A stretch of DNA of 64,000 nt, from assembly GCF_026157085.1 (NCBI RefSeq), contig NZ_JANPVN010000001.1, forward strand, positions 992,001-1,056,000, given 5' to 3'. The notes under the pieces were generated by a model. That model had not been told where the DNA came from and searched no databases. It saw only the letters and a list, made by a program, of their open reading frames with translations. Within the stretch, counting starts at the first letter, position 1. Every line of letters begins with the position of its first letter. This document shows, in pieces, positions 17,548-26,832 of this stretch. The position numbers and the translations under genes are program-made. The stretch comes from Sphingomicrobium arenosum. GTDB lineage: Bacteria; Pseudomonadota; Alphaproteobacteria; Sphingomonadales; Sphingomonadaceae.

Positions 17548-18360
17548 TCAGCGCTGGCAGGTGGGGCAATAAAAGGTCGAGCGACCGCCCTGCACGCGGC
17601 GCCGCACCGTCCCGCACCCGCGCCGGCACGGCTCGCCCTCGCGCCCGTAGACATCGAAGCTCTTGGAGAAATAACCCAGTTCGCCATTGGGCTGCGCATA
17701 GTCGCGCAAGCTCGAGCCCCCCGCCGCGATCGCCTCCTCGAGCACCGCCGGGATGGCCTGCGCCAACATCTCCAGTCGCCCCGCGCCGATTCCCCCCGCC
17801 TTGCGCCCCGGCGCGATCCGACTGCGCCACAGCGCCTCGCACACATAGATATTGCCCAGCCCCGCGATCACCCGCTGGTCGAGCAGCGCCAGCTTGATCG
17901 CCGTCGCCTTGCCCGCCAGCCGCGCTTTCAGCGCCGCCGCATCCACGCTCGGCAAGGGTTCGGGCCCCATGCCGACGAACCCCTCATAATCCTCGAGGCC
18001 CTCGGTCGGCTCGAGGTCGACGAATCCGAACCGTCGCGGATCATTGAGCGCCAGCCGCCGCCCCGCCCCCGTCTCGATCACCAAATGGTCGTGCTTGCCG
18101 ATGTCCTCGGGATCGACCCGCCAGCTCCCCGACATGCCGAGATGGAAGATCATCGTGTCGCCGCGATCCGTATCGATCAGCCCATATTTTGCCCGCCGCC
18201 ACAGCCGCGTCACCCGCGCCCCCGTCAGCCGCTGCCCCAACCCTTCCGGAAAAGGCTTGCGCATGTCCGCGCGCCGCACCTCGACCCGCGCGATCCGCTC
18301 ACCCTCCAGCACGGGCGCCAGCCCCCGCACGGTCGTCTCCACCTCGGGCAATTCAGGCAT
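17548..18360 (-). CDS. mutM: Formamidopyrimidine-DNA glycosylase
   Basis: MutM (Fpg) removes 8-oxoguanine and formamidopyrimidines and cuts the abasic strand. The 270-residue protein starts MPELPEVETTVRGL, where Pro2 is the catalytic N-terminal nucleophile and Glu3 the general acid. A helix-two-turn-helix follows with GLGNIYVCEALWRS, and the C-terminus is a zinc finger. In that finger the first cysteine pair is spaced CRRGC (three residues between) rather than the usual CxxC, while the second is CPTC; the family tolerates such variation. The motif GGRSTFYCPTCQ is intact. It is divergent from ubiE across 73 bases. Confidence 0.96.
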   Translation of the reverse strand: MPELPEVETTVRGLAPVLEGERIARVEVRRADMRKPFPEGLGQRLTGARVTRLWRRAKYGLIDTDRGDTMIFHLGMSGSWRVDPEDIGKHDHLVIETGAGRRLALNDPRRFGFVDLEPTEGLEDYEGFVGMGPEPLPSVDAAALKARLAGKATAIKLALLDQRVIAGLGNIYVCEALWRSRIAPGRKAGGIGAGRLEMLAQAIPAVLEEAIAAGGSSLRDYAQPNGELGYFSKSFDVYGREGEPCRRGCGTVRRRVQGGRSTFYCPTCQR

Positions 18361-18433
18361 GGTCGCATCCTCGCATGAAGACGGCGCTTAAGACCCGTTC
18401 CCCCTGCCCTCAACCCCTGCTAGGGCCGGGGCT

Positions 18434-19165
18434 ATGCAGGATCCCGTCTATTTCGGCGACGAACAGGTCGCCCCCGAAGAGAAAACCCAGCGCGTCCACG
18501 GCGTCTTCGCTTCTGTCGCCGCGCGCTACGACATCATGAACGACCTCATGAGCGGCGGCATGCACCGCCTGTGGAAGGACCGCTTCGTCGCCAAGGTCGC
18601 CCCACGCAAGGGCGAGGCGATCCTCGACATGGCGGGCGGCACCGGCGACATCGCCTTCCGCATGGCCAAGCGCGGCGCCGAGGTGACCGTCGCCGACATC
18701 AACGAACATATGCTCGACGTCGGGCGCGAGCGCGCCAAGAAGCGCGGCCTCGACGGGCTTCGCTGGCGGGTCGAAAATGCCGAAACCCTCGGCCTAGAAG
18801 ACTCCACCTTCGACGCCTACACCATCGCCTTCGGCATCCGGAACGTCACCGACATTCCCGCCGCCCTCAAGGAAGCGCACCGCGTCCTGAAGCGCGGCGG
18901 CCGCTTCTACTGCCTCGAATTCTCGACCAGCGAATGGCCCGGCTTCGGCAATGCCTATGAAGCCTATGCCGAACATCTCATCCCGCGCATCGGCGAGATC
19001 GTCGCGCAGGACCGCGACAGCTACCAATATCTCGTCGAATCGATCCGCCGCTTCCCGCGCATGGCCGCCTTCGAATCGATGATCGCCGATGCAGGCTTCG
19101 CCCAGACCGGCCACACCCCCATTCTCGGCGGGCTCGTCGCGATCCACTGGGGGTGGAAGCTCTAG
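18434..19165 (+). CDS. ubiE: Ubiquinone/menaquinone C-methyltransferase UbiE
   Basis: UbiE transfers a methyl group from S-adenosylmethionine to carbon 2 of the benzoquinol ring in ubiquinone synthesis. The 243-residue class I methyltransferase has AARYDIMNDLMSGGMHRLWK, the SAM-binding LDMAGGTGDIAFRMA and the later GIRNVTDIPAALKEAHRVLK, all UbiE signatures. The last codon (TAG) shares one base with the GTG start of ubiB, so the two ubiquinone genes are coupled. Length is typical. Confidence 0.97.
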   Translation: MQDPVYFGDEQVAPEEKTQRVHGVFASVAARYDIMNDLMSGGMHRLWKDRFVAKVAPRKGEAILDMAGGTGDIAFRMAKRGAEVTVADINEHMLDVGRERAKKRGLDGLRWRVENAETLGLEDSTFDAYTIAFGIRNVTDIPAALKEAHRVLKRGGRFYCLEFSTSEWPGFGNAYEAYAEHLIPRIGEIVAQDRDSYQYLVESIRRFPRMAAFESMIADAGFAQTGHTPILGGLVAIHWGWKL

Positions 19166-20697
19166 TGGCAGGCACCATCACGCATATTTCCCGGCTCCTG
19201 CGCTGGGGCCGAACGCTCGCCCGTCACGGCGCCTTGCGGGGGATCGAGAACGATCCGCTGACCCCGCCCAACATGAAGCGGCTGCTCAGGCTCGCCCGTT
19301 TCGGCCTCAAGCAGCCCGAGCAACCCGACTATGCCGCCGCGCTCCAGGAGATCGGCCCCGCCGCGATCAAGCTCGGTCAGGCGCTCGCCACCCGTCCCGA
19401 CCTCGTCGGCGAGGAAGCGGCCGACAACCTCCTCTCGCTCCAGGACAATCTCCCGCCCGCCCCGATCAGCGTCATCGTCCCCGCCGTCGAAAAGGCGTTG
19501 GGCGCCCCGCTCGACCGCCTCTTCTCGGATTTTGCCGAAACGCCCGTCGGCGCCGCCTCGATCGCGCAGGTCCACAAGGCCGTCACCACCGATGGCCAGA
19601 CCGTCGCGGTCAAGGTCCTTCGCCCCGGCATCGAGGACGCCTTTGCCGAAGCGCTCGAGACCTACGAATGGGCCGCCGCCCAGCTCGAAGGCTATGGCGG
19701 CGATGAAACGCAGCGCCTCAGGCCGCGCCAGGTCATCGCCCATTTCCGCCAGTGGACCAACCGCGAACTCGACCTCCAGCGCGAGGCCGCCTCGGCGTCC
19801 GAACTGCGCGAGAATATGGTCGCCGAACCGGGCTTCTACATCCCGGAGATCGACTGGCGCCGCACCGCGCGCCGCGTCCTCACCATGGAATGGCTCGACG
19901 GCACCAAGCTCACCAAGAAATCGGAACTGGTCGCCAAGGGCCACGACCTCCACGCATTGAGCCAAATCCTCGTTCGCGCCTTCCTGCGCCAAGCCGTGGT
20001 CGACGGCTTCTTCCACGCCGACCTCCACCAGGGCAATCTCATCGCCCTAGACAATGGCCAGCTCGCCGCCGTCGATTTCGGCATCATGGGCCGCATCGAC
20101 CGCCAGGCCCGCCTGTGGCTCGCCGAGATCCTCTACGGCCTCATCACCGGCAATTACAAACGCGTCGCCGAAATCCATTTCGAGGCGCAATATGTCCCCG
20201 CCCACCACAGCGTCGACGAATTCGCCACCGCACTTCGCGCCGTCGGCGAACCCATTCGCGGCCTGCCGGTCAAGGACATCTCCATCGGCCGGATGCTCGA
20301 GGGCCTTTTCTCGATCACCCGCGATTTCGACATGGCGACCCAGCCCCACCTCCTCCTCCTCCAAAAGACGATGGTGATGGAAGAAGGCGTGGTCGTCAGC
20401 CTCGATCCCGACATCAACATGTGGGAGGCCGCCGAACCCTTCCTGCGCGAATGGATCCGCAGCGAACTCGGCCCCGAGGCGCTCATCGCCGACCGGCTCA
20501 CCATGATCCGCCGCGCCTTCCAGAAGCTCCCGCATCTCATCGACAAGATCGACGCCACCTATCCCGAACCGGGCGGCGCCCCGCCGATGCCGCCCTTGCC
20601 CGAAGTCCGGCTGATCGAGCGCCCCCGCTGGGGCGGCTATCTCCTCACCGCGCTGATCGCGGGCAGCGCGGGCGCGGCGCTGGTGGCGCTGCTCTAA
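19165..20697 (+). CDS. ubiB: Ubiquinone biosynthesis ABC1-like kinase UbiB
   Basis: UbiB is an atypical protein-kinase-like ATPase needed for ubiquinone synthesis, probably by aiding access of lipid intermediates to the Ubi enzymes. The 510-residue protein has the family's KxGQ motif (AIKLGQALATRPDL), the Ala-rich loop (ASIAQVHKA) that replaces the kinase P-loop, VAVKVLRPGI with the ATP lysine, HADLHQGNLI as the catalytic loop and VDFGIMG as the DFG motif. A C-terminal transmembrane hairpin/tail (YLLTALIAGSAGAALVALL) anchors it. GTG at 19165 is chosen because it lines up with the family start and touches the ubiE stop. Confidence 0.95.
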   Translation: MAGTITHISRLLRWGRTLARHGALRGIENDPLTPPNMKRLLRLARFGLKQPEQPDYAAALQEIGPAAIKLGQALATRPDLVGEEAADNLLSLQDNLPPAPISVIVPAVEKALGAPLDRLFSDFAETPVGAASIAQVHKAVTTDGQTVAVKVLRPGIEDAFAEALETYEWAAAQLEGYGGDETQRLRPRQVIAHFRQWTNRELDLQREAASASELRENMVAEPGFYIPEIDWRRTARRVLTMEWLDGTKLTKKSELVAKGHDLHALSQILVRAFLRQAVVDGFFHADLHQGNLIALDNGQLAAVDFGIMGRIDRQARLWLAEILYGLITGNYKRVAEIHFEAQYVPAHHSVDEFATALRAVGEPIRGLPVKDISIGRMLEGLFSITRDFDMATQPHLLLLQKTMVMEEGVVVSLDPDINMWEAAEPFLREWIRSELGPEALIADRLTMIRRAFQKLPHLIDKIDATYPEPGGAPPMPPLPEVRLIERPRWGGYLLTALIAGSAGAALVALL

Positions 20698-20700
20698 CCG

Positions 20701-21183
20701 ATGAAGTCGCGTCGCTTCGCCCTAGCCGGGCTGGCCAGTGCCTTCGTCGGTGCGGCGACCTTCCGGTCGCTTCAGCTCCTCGCGGCGCCCACGTCCGGCG
20801 TCCTCGACCCGCTCGACATCGCTTCCGACCTTTTGGGCGCGATGATGAGCGGTCTCGGGCCCACCCTTATCGGCGGGATCGCGATGATGGTCGCCAGCGT
20901 CATCGCGCCGCGCTGGCAGGACCCGTATCGCTGGGCCGCCGTCGGAACGGCGTTAGGCTGCTTTCTCGCCGCCATCAGCCCAGGCGTCAGCTTCGCGGAC
21001 TTCATCTCGCGCGACGGCTGGATCGGCGCGATGGCAGGCTGCCTCGCTGGCTTCACCTTCCGCTTCGCCGCGCCCATGCCCGGCGCGCGCGATTCCGGCG
21101 CCCCTATGAGGCCCTCCTCCCTCGCCCGCGACATGATCGCCCGCGCCGAAGAGAAACGACAGCTGCAAAAGGAGCGTGGCTGA
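20701..21183 (+). CDS. Small membrane protein, unknown function
   Basis: I do not recognise a family. The 160-residue product has four probable transmembrane stretches (about residues 7-27, 42-65, 78-95 and 105-122) and a charged cytoplasmic tail ending in AEEKRQLQKERG. The ATG at 20701 lies 3 bases after the ubiB stop, so it is in the ubi transcription unit. It is followed after 3 bases by another small membrane protein, and the two may work together. Base composition is like its neighbours, so there is no sign of transfer. A quinone-related role is possible from position alone. Confidence 0.6.
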   Translation: MKSRRFALAGLASAFVGAATFRSLQLLAAPTSGVLDPLDIASDLLGAMMSGLGPTLIGGIAMMVASVIAPRWQDPYRWAAVGTALGCFLAAISPGVSFADFISRDGWIGAMAGCLAGFTFRFAAPMPGARDSGAPMRPSSLARDMIARAEEKRQLQKERG

Positions 21184-21186
21184 ACC

Positions 21187-21612
21187 ATGCGCATCCTCCG
21201 CTTCTTCCTCGCCGCCTTCCTCGCCTCGATCGGCGGCACCATCGCCTTCCTGCTCGCCCTCGCCGTCGCCGAGAGCGAGAGCAGCGCCGCCGAGCTCGCC
21301 TTCTCGCCGCTCGCCTGGTTCTTCGGCCTCTATATCGCTTTGGCCCCCAGCATCGTCGCGGGCATCATCATGCTCATCCTCTCCGAGGTCCGCCCCGCCG
21401 TCGCGCGACCATGGGTCTGGGGCGTGGTCGGCGCGGTCGCGGGCGGCGCGCTCACCGGGCTGATGATGTTCGACAATCCCGAACCCACGACCGGCGAACT
21501 CCTCGCGATCATCGTCTCGGGGATGGCAGGCGGCGCCGCGGCCGCGCTCGTCTTCCGCTTGGTCTGCCCGCCGCACCCGCCCCGCGCGATTCCGCAGACA
21601 GACCTTTCCTAA
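21187..21612 (+). CDS. Small membrane protein, unknown function
   Basis: The 141-residue product has four probable transmembrane helices (about 4-28, 43-65, 80-95 and 105-128) and a short Pro-rich tail. It is the second of two adjacent, unrelated-looking small membrane proteins between ubiB and coaBC and starts 3 bases after the first. No catalytic motif is visible. The 164 bases after its stop contain no gene and probably carry the coaBC promoter. Coding is supported by the strong alternation of hydrophobic helices, normal codon bias and tight spacing rather than by homology that I can name. Confidence 0.55.
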   Translation: MRILRFFLAAFLASIGGTIAFLLALAVAESESSAAELAFSPLAWFFGLYIALAPSIVAGIIMLILSEVRPAVARPWVWGVVGAVAGGALTGLMMFDNPEPTTGELLAIIVSGMAGGAAAALVFRLVCPPHPPRAIPQTDLS

Positions 21613-21776
21613 TAGGATTTCACCCGTCACCCTGCCCGCCATGCCCGCGACTCAGCACAACACGCCCCATCTCCCCGCCATGACCACCCGTTGCGAGGTC
21701 CCGCACGAGGGGGCGACCCACCGTCAACTTTCTCAACTTGCAGAGGGGATTTTGTCCTACAGGGACATTCACTGAC

Positions 21777-22970
21777 ATGGCCCGTTTGCTGCTCATCATC
21801 GGCGGGGGAATCGCCGCCTACAAGGCCGCCGAACTGATCCGCCATGCCCGCAAGATGGGCCACGACGTCACCCCCGTGCTGACCGAGGGCGGCGCGCATT
21901 TCGTCACGCCGATGAGCCTTGCCGCATTGGCCGAAAGCCCCGTCTACACCAGCCTGTGGGATTTGAAGGACGAGGCCGAGATGGGCCATATCCAACTCTC
22001 CCGCGCCGCCGACCATGTCCTCGTCTGCCCCGCCACCGCCGACATGATCGCCAAGATGGCCGCAGGGATCGCCGACAATCTCGCCACCACGCTGCTGCTC
22101 GCCACCGACAAGCCCGTCACCATCGCCCCCGCGATGAACGTAAAAATGTGGCAGCACCCCGCCACCCAGCGCAATGTCGCCCAGCTGCGCGCCGACGGCA
22201 TCACCGTTCTCGACCCCGACGAAGGCGCCATGGCCTGCGGCGAATATGGCCCCGGCCGCCTCCCCGACCCCGAGGCCATCCTCGCTGCCCTGCCTCTGCA
22301 AGCACCGAGCGCCTCGCCCTTCGGCAAGGCTGGTCCGCTGGCGGGCAAGCACATCCTTGTCACCGCCGGCCCGACCCACGAGCCGATCGACCCCGTCCGC
22401 GTCATCGCCAACCGCTCCTCGGGCAAGCAGGGCTTCGCCATCGCCCGCGCCGCCGCCGCCGCCGGTGCGCGCGTCACCCTCGTCGCGGGCCCCGTCTGCC
22501 TGCCCACGCCGCCGGGCGTTGCCCGCATCGACGTCGAGACCGCTGTCCAGATGCGCGATGCGGTCATGACCGCGCTGCCCGCCGACGCCGCGATCATGGT
22601 CGCCGCCGTCGCCGACTGGCGCGTCGAGGGCGCCGCCACGCAGAAGCTGAAAAAGGGCAAGGGTGCACCAGAGCTGAAATTCGCCCCCAACCCCGACATC
22701 CTCGCCGACCTCGGCGAGCATCCCAACCGACCCGCCCTCCTCGTCGGCTTTGCCGCCGAGACGAACGACGTGATCGACAACGCCACCGCCAAGCGGGAAC
22801 GCAAGAAGGCCGACTGGATCCTCGCCAACGACGTCTCCGGAGACGTCATGGGCGGCGAGAACAACCGCCTCCACCTCGTCACCGCCACCGGCGTCGAGCA
22901 CTGGGACGAAGGCTCCAAGGATGCCGCCGCCCGTCATCTCATCGACCGCATATCACAGGAACTGTCATGA
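21777..22970 (+). CDS. coaBC: Bifunctional phosphopantothenoylcysteine decarboxylase/ligase
   Basis: CoaBC joins cysteine to 4'-phosphopantothenate (CoaB, C-terminal) and decarboxylates the product (CoaC, N-terminal), two steps of coenzyme A synthesis. The 397-residue protein has a flavoprotein domain ([20 protein letters not shown], then [16 protein letters not shown] and [13 protein letters not shown], the substrate-binding loop) and a CoaB domain beginning [20 protein letters not shown] with SSGKQG. ATG at 21777 is the family start; the frame is open further upstream but without the fold. The stop overlaps the dut start as ATGA. Confidence 0.96.
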   Translation: MARLLLIIGGGIAAYKAAELIRHARKMGHDVTPVLTEGGAHFVTPMSLAALAESPVYTSLWDLKDEAEMGHIQLSRAADHVLVCPATADMIAKMAAGIADNLATTLLLATDKPVTIAPAMNVKMWQHPATQRNVAQLRADGITVLDPDEGAMACGEYGPGRLPDPEAILAALPLQAPSASPFGKAGPLAGKHILVTAGPTHEPIDPVRVIANRSSGKQGFAIARAAAAAGARVTLVAGPVCLPTPPGVARIDVETAVQMRDAVMTALPADAAIMVAAVADWRVEGAATQKLKKGKGAPELKFAPNPDILADLGEHPNRPALLVGFAAETNDVIDNATAKRERKKADWILANDVSGDVMGGENNRLHLVTATGVEHWDEGSKDAAARHLIDRISQELS

Positions 22971-23410
22971 CCATCTCGATCCAGCTTGCCCGCCTTCCCC
23001 ATGGCGAAGGCCTGCCGCTGCCCTGCTACGCCACGCCGGGCGCCGCGGGCATGGACGTGCAGTCCGCCGAAGACGTCACCATCCCCCCCGGCGGCCGCCA
23101 CGCCGTCGCCACCGGTTTCCGCGTCGCGATTCCCGAGGGCTACGAGATCCAGGTCCGCCCCCGGTCGGGCCTCGCCTTCAAGCATGGCGTGACCGTCCCC
23201 AATACCCCCGGCACGATTGACAGCGACTATCGCGGCGAATTGAAAATCCTCCTCATCAACCACGGCGCAGAGGATTTCGTCATCGAACGCGGCATGCGCG
23301 TCGCCCAGATCGTCCCCGCCGCCGTCACGCAGGCGAGCTTCGTCGAGGTCGAAGAGCTCGACGACACGGAACGCGGCCATGGCGGCTTCGGGAGCACCGG
23401 CACCAAGTGA
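22967..23410 (+). CDS. dut: dUTP diphosphatase
   Basis: Dut hydrolyses dUTP to dUMP, keeping uracil out of DNA and supplying thymidylate synthesis. The 147-residue trimeric enzyme shows all five motifs: [44 protein letters not shown] and the C-terminal arm [10 protein letters not shown] that closes over the active site. The ATG overlaps coaBC, and the stop overlaps the following E1-like gene as GTGA, so coaBC-dut-moeB are translated as a coupled set. coaBC-dut adjacency is widespread in bacteria. Confidence 0.97.
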   Translation: MTISIQLARLPHGEGLPLPCYATPGAAGMDVQSAEDVTIPPGGRHAVATGFRVAIPEGYEIQVRPRSGLAFKHGVTVPNTPGTIDSDYRGELKILLINHGAEDFVIERGMRVAQIVPAAVTQASFVEVEELDDTERGHGGFGSTGTK

Positions 23411-24174
23411 GCCTGTTCGACGACCCCGATCGCCTGAGCGACGACGAACTCGACCGCTACGCCCGCCACATCGTGCTCCCCACGGTCGGCGGCGTCGGGC
23501 AAAAGCGCCTCAAGAAAGCCCGCATCGCCGTCATCGGCGCTGGCGGCATCGGCTCGGGCGTCCTCCCCGCGCTGGTCGGCGCGGGCATCGGCCGCATCAC
23601 GCTCGTCGATGACGACGCCGTCAGCCTGTCCAACCTCCAGCGCCAGTGGCTTTTCACCACCGCCGATGTCGGCGCGGGCAAGGCGCCCCTCGCCCGCCGC
23701 TTCGCCGAGGCGCGAAACCCGCATGTCCACATCGACGCCCACGGCGTCAAGGTCACCGTGGACAACGTCCGCGATCTCCTCGGCGATCACGACCTCGTCA
23801 TCGACGGCACCGACAATTTCGCCACCCGCCTCCTCGTCAGCGACACCTGCGTGGCGCTCGGCATGCCCCTCATCAGCGCCGCCGCGCAGCAGCTCCAGGG
23901 CCAGCTCGGCCTGTGGCGCGGCCAGCCCTGCTACCGCTGCTTCGTCGGCGACGCCTTCGACACGCAAGATTGCGACACCTGCGCCGAAACCGGCGTGGTC
24001 GGCGCTTTGACCGGCATGATCGGCAACATGGCCGCCCTCATGGCCATCCGCCTCATCTGCCAGATCGGCGATGAAGGCGCGGGCCACCTCCACCTCTACG
24101 AAGGCACGACCAACGCCTGGCGCCAGATCAACATCCCCGCCGACCCAAGCTGCAAGGCCTGCGCCCTCAAATAG
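23407..24174 (+). CDS. moeB: MoeB/ThiF-type E1 adenylyltransferase
   Basis: This family adenylates the C-terminal glycine of a ubiquitin-like sulfur carrier (MoaD for molybdopterin, ThiS for thiazole). The 255-residue protein has the ATP-binding [20 protein letters not shown], the QRQWLF motif, DGTDNFATR, and two zinc cysteine pairs, CYRC and CKAC near the C-terminus. No rhodanese domain follows. No MoaD or ThiS gene lies nearby, so the partner cannot be told from context; moeB is the best guess but HesA/ThiF is possible. The start is GTG at 23407, overlapping the dut stop. Confidence 0.85.
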   Translation: MSLFDDPDRLSDDELDRYARHIVLPTVGGVGQKRLKKARIAVIGAGGIGSGVLPALVGAGIGRITLVDDDAVSLSNLQRQWLFTTADVGAGKAPLARRFAEARNPHVHIDAHGVKVTVDNVRDLLGDHDLVIDGTDNFATRLLVSDTCVALGMPLISAAAQQLQGQLGLWRGQPCYRCFVGDAFDTQDCDTCAETGVVGALTGMIGNMAALMAIRLICQIGDEGAGHLHLYEGTTNAWRQINIPADPSCKACALK

Positions 24175-24198
24175 CCCTCTCCCCTTCAGGGGAGAGGG
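24175..24198. terminator. Perfect hairpin between moeB and topA
   Basis: CCCTCTCCCC (24175-24184) and GGGGAGAGGG (24189-24198) form a 10-base-pair stem with a TTCA loop immediately after the moeB stop. It lies between convergent genes and would serve both, although no T tract follows. Sequences of this CCCTCTCCCC/GGGGAGAGGG type recur between genes in many bacterial genomes, so it may also be a dispersed repeat. Confidence 0.6.
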
Positions 24199-24241
24199 TT
24201 GGGAGAGGGGCAACCCCCACCCTCCCAAGCTCTTTCTCAGA

Positions 24242-26773
24242 TCAGCTTTTCTTCGCCGCCGGCTTCTTCGCCGCAGCCTTCTTCTTGGGCGCGGCCTTCT
24301 TCTTGGCCGGCGCCTTGCGCTTCTTCTTCGCCGGCCCCTTCGCTGCCCGCTCGTCGATCAGCTGCACCGCCTGCTCGAGGCTCACGTCCTTGGGCTCGGT
24401 GCCCTTGGGCAGCGTCGCATTGGTCGTGCCGTCGGTGACATAGGGGCCATAACGTCCGTCCATCACCTTCACCTCGGCCTCATTGGTGGGATGCTTGCCG
24501 AGCACCGCAATCGGCTCGCGGCTCTGGCGTCCACCGCGCTGGCCCTTCTGCGCCGCCGCCTCGGCAAGCTTTGCCACTGCCGCATTCATGCCCGTCTCGA
24601 ACACCTCCTCGGTGCTCTTCAACCGCGCATAATTGCCGTCGTGGAGCAGATAAGGTCCGTAGCGCCCGATCGAGGCCGAGATCGGCTTGCCCGTCTCGGG
24701 ATGGTCTCCGATCTCGCGAGGAAGCGAGAGCAGCTTCTTCGCCATCACCAGGTCGAGCGTCGACCGGTCGACATCCTTTGGGATGGACGCCCGCTTCTTC
24801 TCGCCGTCGACTTCCTGTTCGAGATAGGGCCCGAAGCGCCCGGTCTTCAGCTCGATCCCCTCGCCCAGCTCCTGCGGCCCGTCATTGGCGGCCTCGCCGC
24901 GCAGCCCGAAGGGACGGGTGTAATTGCATTCGGGATAGTTGGCACAGGCGATGAACGCCCCGAACTTGCCGCCACGCAATGAGAGCTGGCCGCCGTCCTT
25001 GGGACAAGCTCGCGGGTCGGTCCCATCATCCTTGGCCGGGAACAGATAAGGTTCGAGAAATTCATCGAGCGCCGCCGTGATGTCCGACGGCTTCTGCTCC
25101 ATCACCTCGCCCGCCTTGGGCTTGAAGTCGCGCCAGAAGGCCTCGAGCATCGACTGCCACGCCATGCGCCCGCCCGACACGTCGTCGAGCTCTTCCTCGA
25201 GGCTGGCGGTATAGTCGTAGCTCACATAGCGATCGAAAAAGCGCTCGAGGAACGCGGTGACGAGCCGCCCCGAATCCTCGGGCACGAACCGCTTCTGCTC
25301 GAGCCGGACATAGTCGCGGTCCTTCAGCGTCTGGAGCGTCGCGGCATAGGTCGACGGACGCCCGATGCCGAGCTCCTCCAGTCGCTTGACGAGGCTGGCT
25401 TCGGAGAAGCGCGGCGGCGGCTGGGTGAAATGCTGGGTCGAGGTGACCTCGCGCTTCATCGGCGCATCGCCCTCGCGCAGCAGCGGCATCTTGCCTGCTT
25501 CCTCGTCGGCCGCATCGTCGCGGCCTTCCTCGTAAAGCGCGAGATAGCCTGGGAATTTCACGACCTGCCCGGTGGCGCGCAGCGTCGCGCGCCCCGCACC
25601 ATCCGACAGTTCGACCGTCGTGCGCTCCAATCGCGCCGCCGCCATCTGGCTCGCCAGCGCGCGGTTGTAGATCAGCGTGTAGAGCTTGGCCGCATCGCCA
25701 GAGCCCGCACGATCCTTGCGGAAATTGGTCGGCCGGATCGCCTCGTGCGCTTCCTGCGCATTTTTCTGCTTGGACTTGTACTGTCGCGGCTTGTCGGGGA
25801 GGTATCCCGCATCATAGCGGTCGGCGATGGCATGGCGCGCGCCGGCGAGCGCCTCGCCCGCCATGGTGACGCCGTCGGTACGCATGTAGGTGATCGCGCC
25901 CGCCTCGTAGAGCCCTTGCGCGAGGCTCATCGTGTGGCTGGCCGAATAGCCCAGCTTGCGCGCGGCTTCCTGCTGCAGTGTCGAGGTCGTGAAGGGCGGC
26001 GGCGGGTTGCGCGTCAGCGGCTTCTGTTCGACGCTCTCCACGGTGAAATTGCCCGCCTCGATGACCGCCTTGGCGGCATCGGCATCGCCCTTGTTGCCGA
26101 TCGTCAGCCGGTCGATCTTCTTGCCGTCGAGGTTGACGAGGCGCGATTCAAATGGCGTGCCTTCCTGTTCGAAGACCGCGCCGAGCTGCCAATATTCGCG
26201 CGGTTCGAACACCTCGATCTCGCGTTCGCGGTCGACGATGAGGCGGAGCGCCACCGACTGTACGCGCCCCGCCGAACGCGCGCCCGGCAGCTTGCGCCAA
26301 AGGATCGGCGACAAGGTGAAGCCGACGAGATAGTCGAGCGCGCGGCGCGCCAGATAGGCGTCGATGAGGTCGGTATCGAGATCGCGCGGGCTCGCCATCG
26401 CCTCGGTCACCGCGCTCTTGGTGATCTGGTTGAAGGTCACGCGCTTGGTGTCGGCGGGCAGCGCTTTCCTCTTGGTCAGCACTTCCTGCACGTGCCAGCT
26501 GATCGCCTCGCCCTCGCGATCAGGGTCGGTCGCGAGGATGAGCGTCTCCGCCTCCTTGGCTGCGTCGGTAATCGCCTTCAGTTGCTTGGTCTTGTCCGCG
26601 CTCGCCGCCCATTTCATGGCAAAGCCGTCATCGGGCTCGACCGATCCGTCCTTGGCGGGCAGGTCGCGCACATGGCCGTAGGATGCGAGCACCTTGTGCC
26701 CCGGCCCCAGATATTTCTCGATGGTTTTCGCCTTGGCGGGCGATTCGACGATGACGAGCTTCACTGGCCTCAC
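24242..26773 (-). CDS. topA: DNA topoisomerase I
   Basis: TopA relaxes negative supercoils by transient single-strand cleavage. The 843-residue type IA enzyme starts with the TOPRIM domain (KLVIVESPAKAKTIEKYLG, later ATDPDREGEAI), has the active-site ITYMRTDG whose Tyr attacks DNA, and a C-terminal series of zinc-ribbon and Topo_C repeat domains (GPYLLHDGNYARLKS, YGPYVTDGTTNATLP). The last 35 residues are a Lys/Ala-rich tail. The first zinc ribbon keeps CPKDGG and CANYPEC. A GTG at 26773 opens the frame, and a second GTG at 26764 gives the more usual start KLVIVES. It is downstream of dprA, an order shared by many proteobacteria. Confidence 0.95.
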   Translation of the reverse strand: MRPVKLVIVESPAKAKTIEKYLGPGHKVLASYGHVRDLPAKDGSVEPDDGFAMKWAASADKTKQLKAITDAAKEAETLILATDPDREGEAISWHVQEVLTKRKALPADTKRVTFNQITKSAVTEAMASPRDLDTDLIDAYLARRALDYLVGFTLSPILWRKLPGARSAGRVQSVALRLIVDREREIEVFEPREYWQLGAVFEQEGTPFESRLVNLDGKKIDRLTIGNKGDADAAKAVIEAGNFTVESVEQKPLTRNPPPPFTTSTLQQEAARKLGYSASHTMSLAQGLYEAGAITYMRTDGVTMAGEALAGARHAIADRYDAGYLPDKPRQYKSKQKNAQEAHEAIRPTNFRKDRAGSGDAAKLYTLIYNRALASQMAAARLERTTVELSDGAGRATLRATGQVVKFPGYLALYEEGRDDAADEEAGKMPLLREGDAPMKREVTSTQHFTQPPPRFSEASLVKRLEELGIGRPSTYAATLQTLKDRDYVRLEQKRFVPEDSGRLVTAFLERFFDRYVSYDYTASLEEELDDVSGGRMAWQSMLEAFWRDFKPKAGEVMEQKPSDITAALDEFLEPYLFPAKDDGTDPRACPKDGGQLSLRGGKFGAFIACANYPECNYTRPFGLRGEAANDGPQELGEGIELKTGRFGPYLEQEVDGEKKRASIPKDVDRSTLDLVMAKKLLSLPREIGDHPETGKPISASIGRYGPYLLHDGNYARLKSTEEVFETGMNAAVAKLAEAAAQKGQRGGRQSREPIAVLGKHPTNEAEVKVMDGRYGPYVTDGTTNATLPKGTEPKDVSLEQAVQLIDERAAKGPAKKKRKAPAKKKAAPKKKAAAKKPAAKKS

Positions 26774-26832
26774 TTCCCCGATGCTTCACGTACGCGCGAT
26801 GGTGTCGCAGGCCATGTGGGCGTCAAGCCAAT

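Noticed and set aside
17548..18360. MutM zinc finger as degenerate, because of CRRGC instead of CxxC
   Set aside because: The second pair and GGRSTFYCPTCQ are intact and a one-residue longer first pair occurs in the family, so loss of function is not supported.
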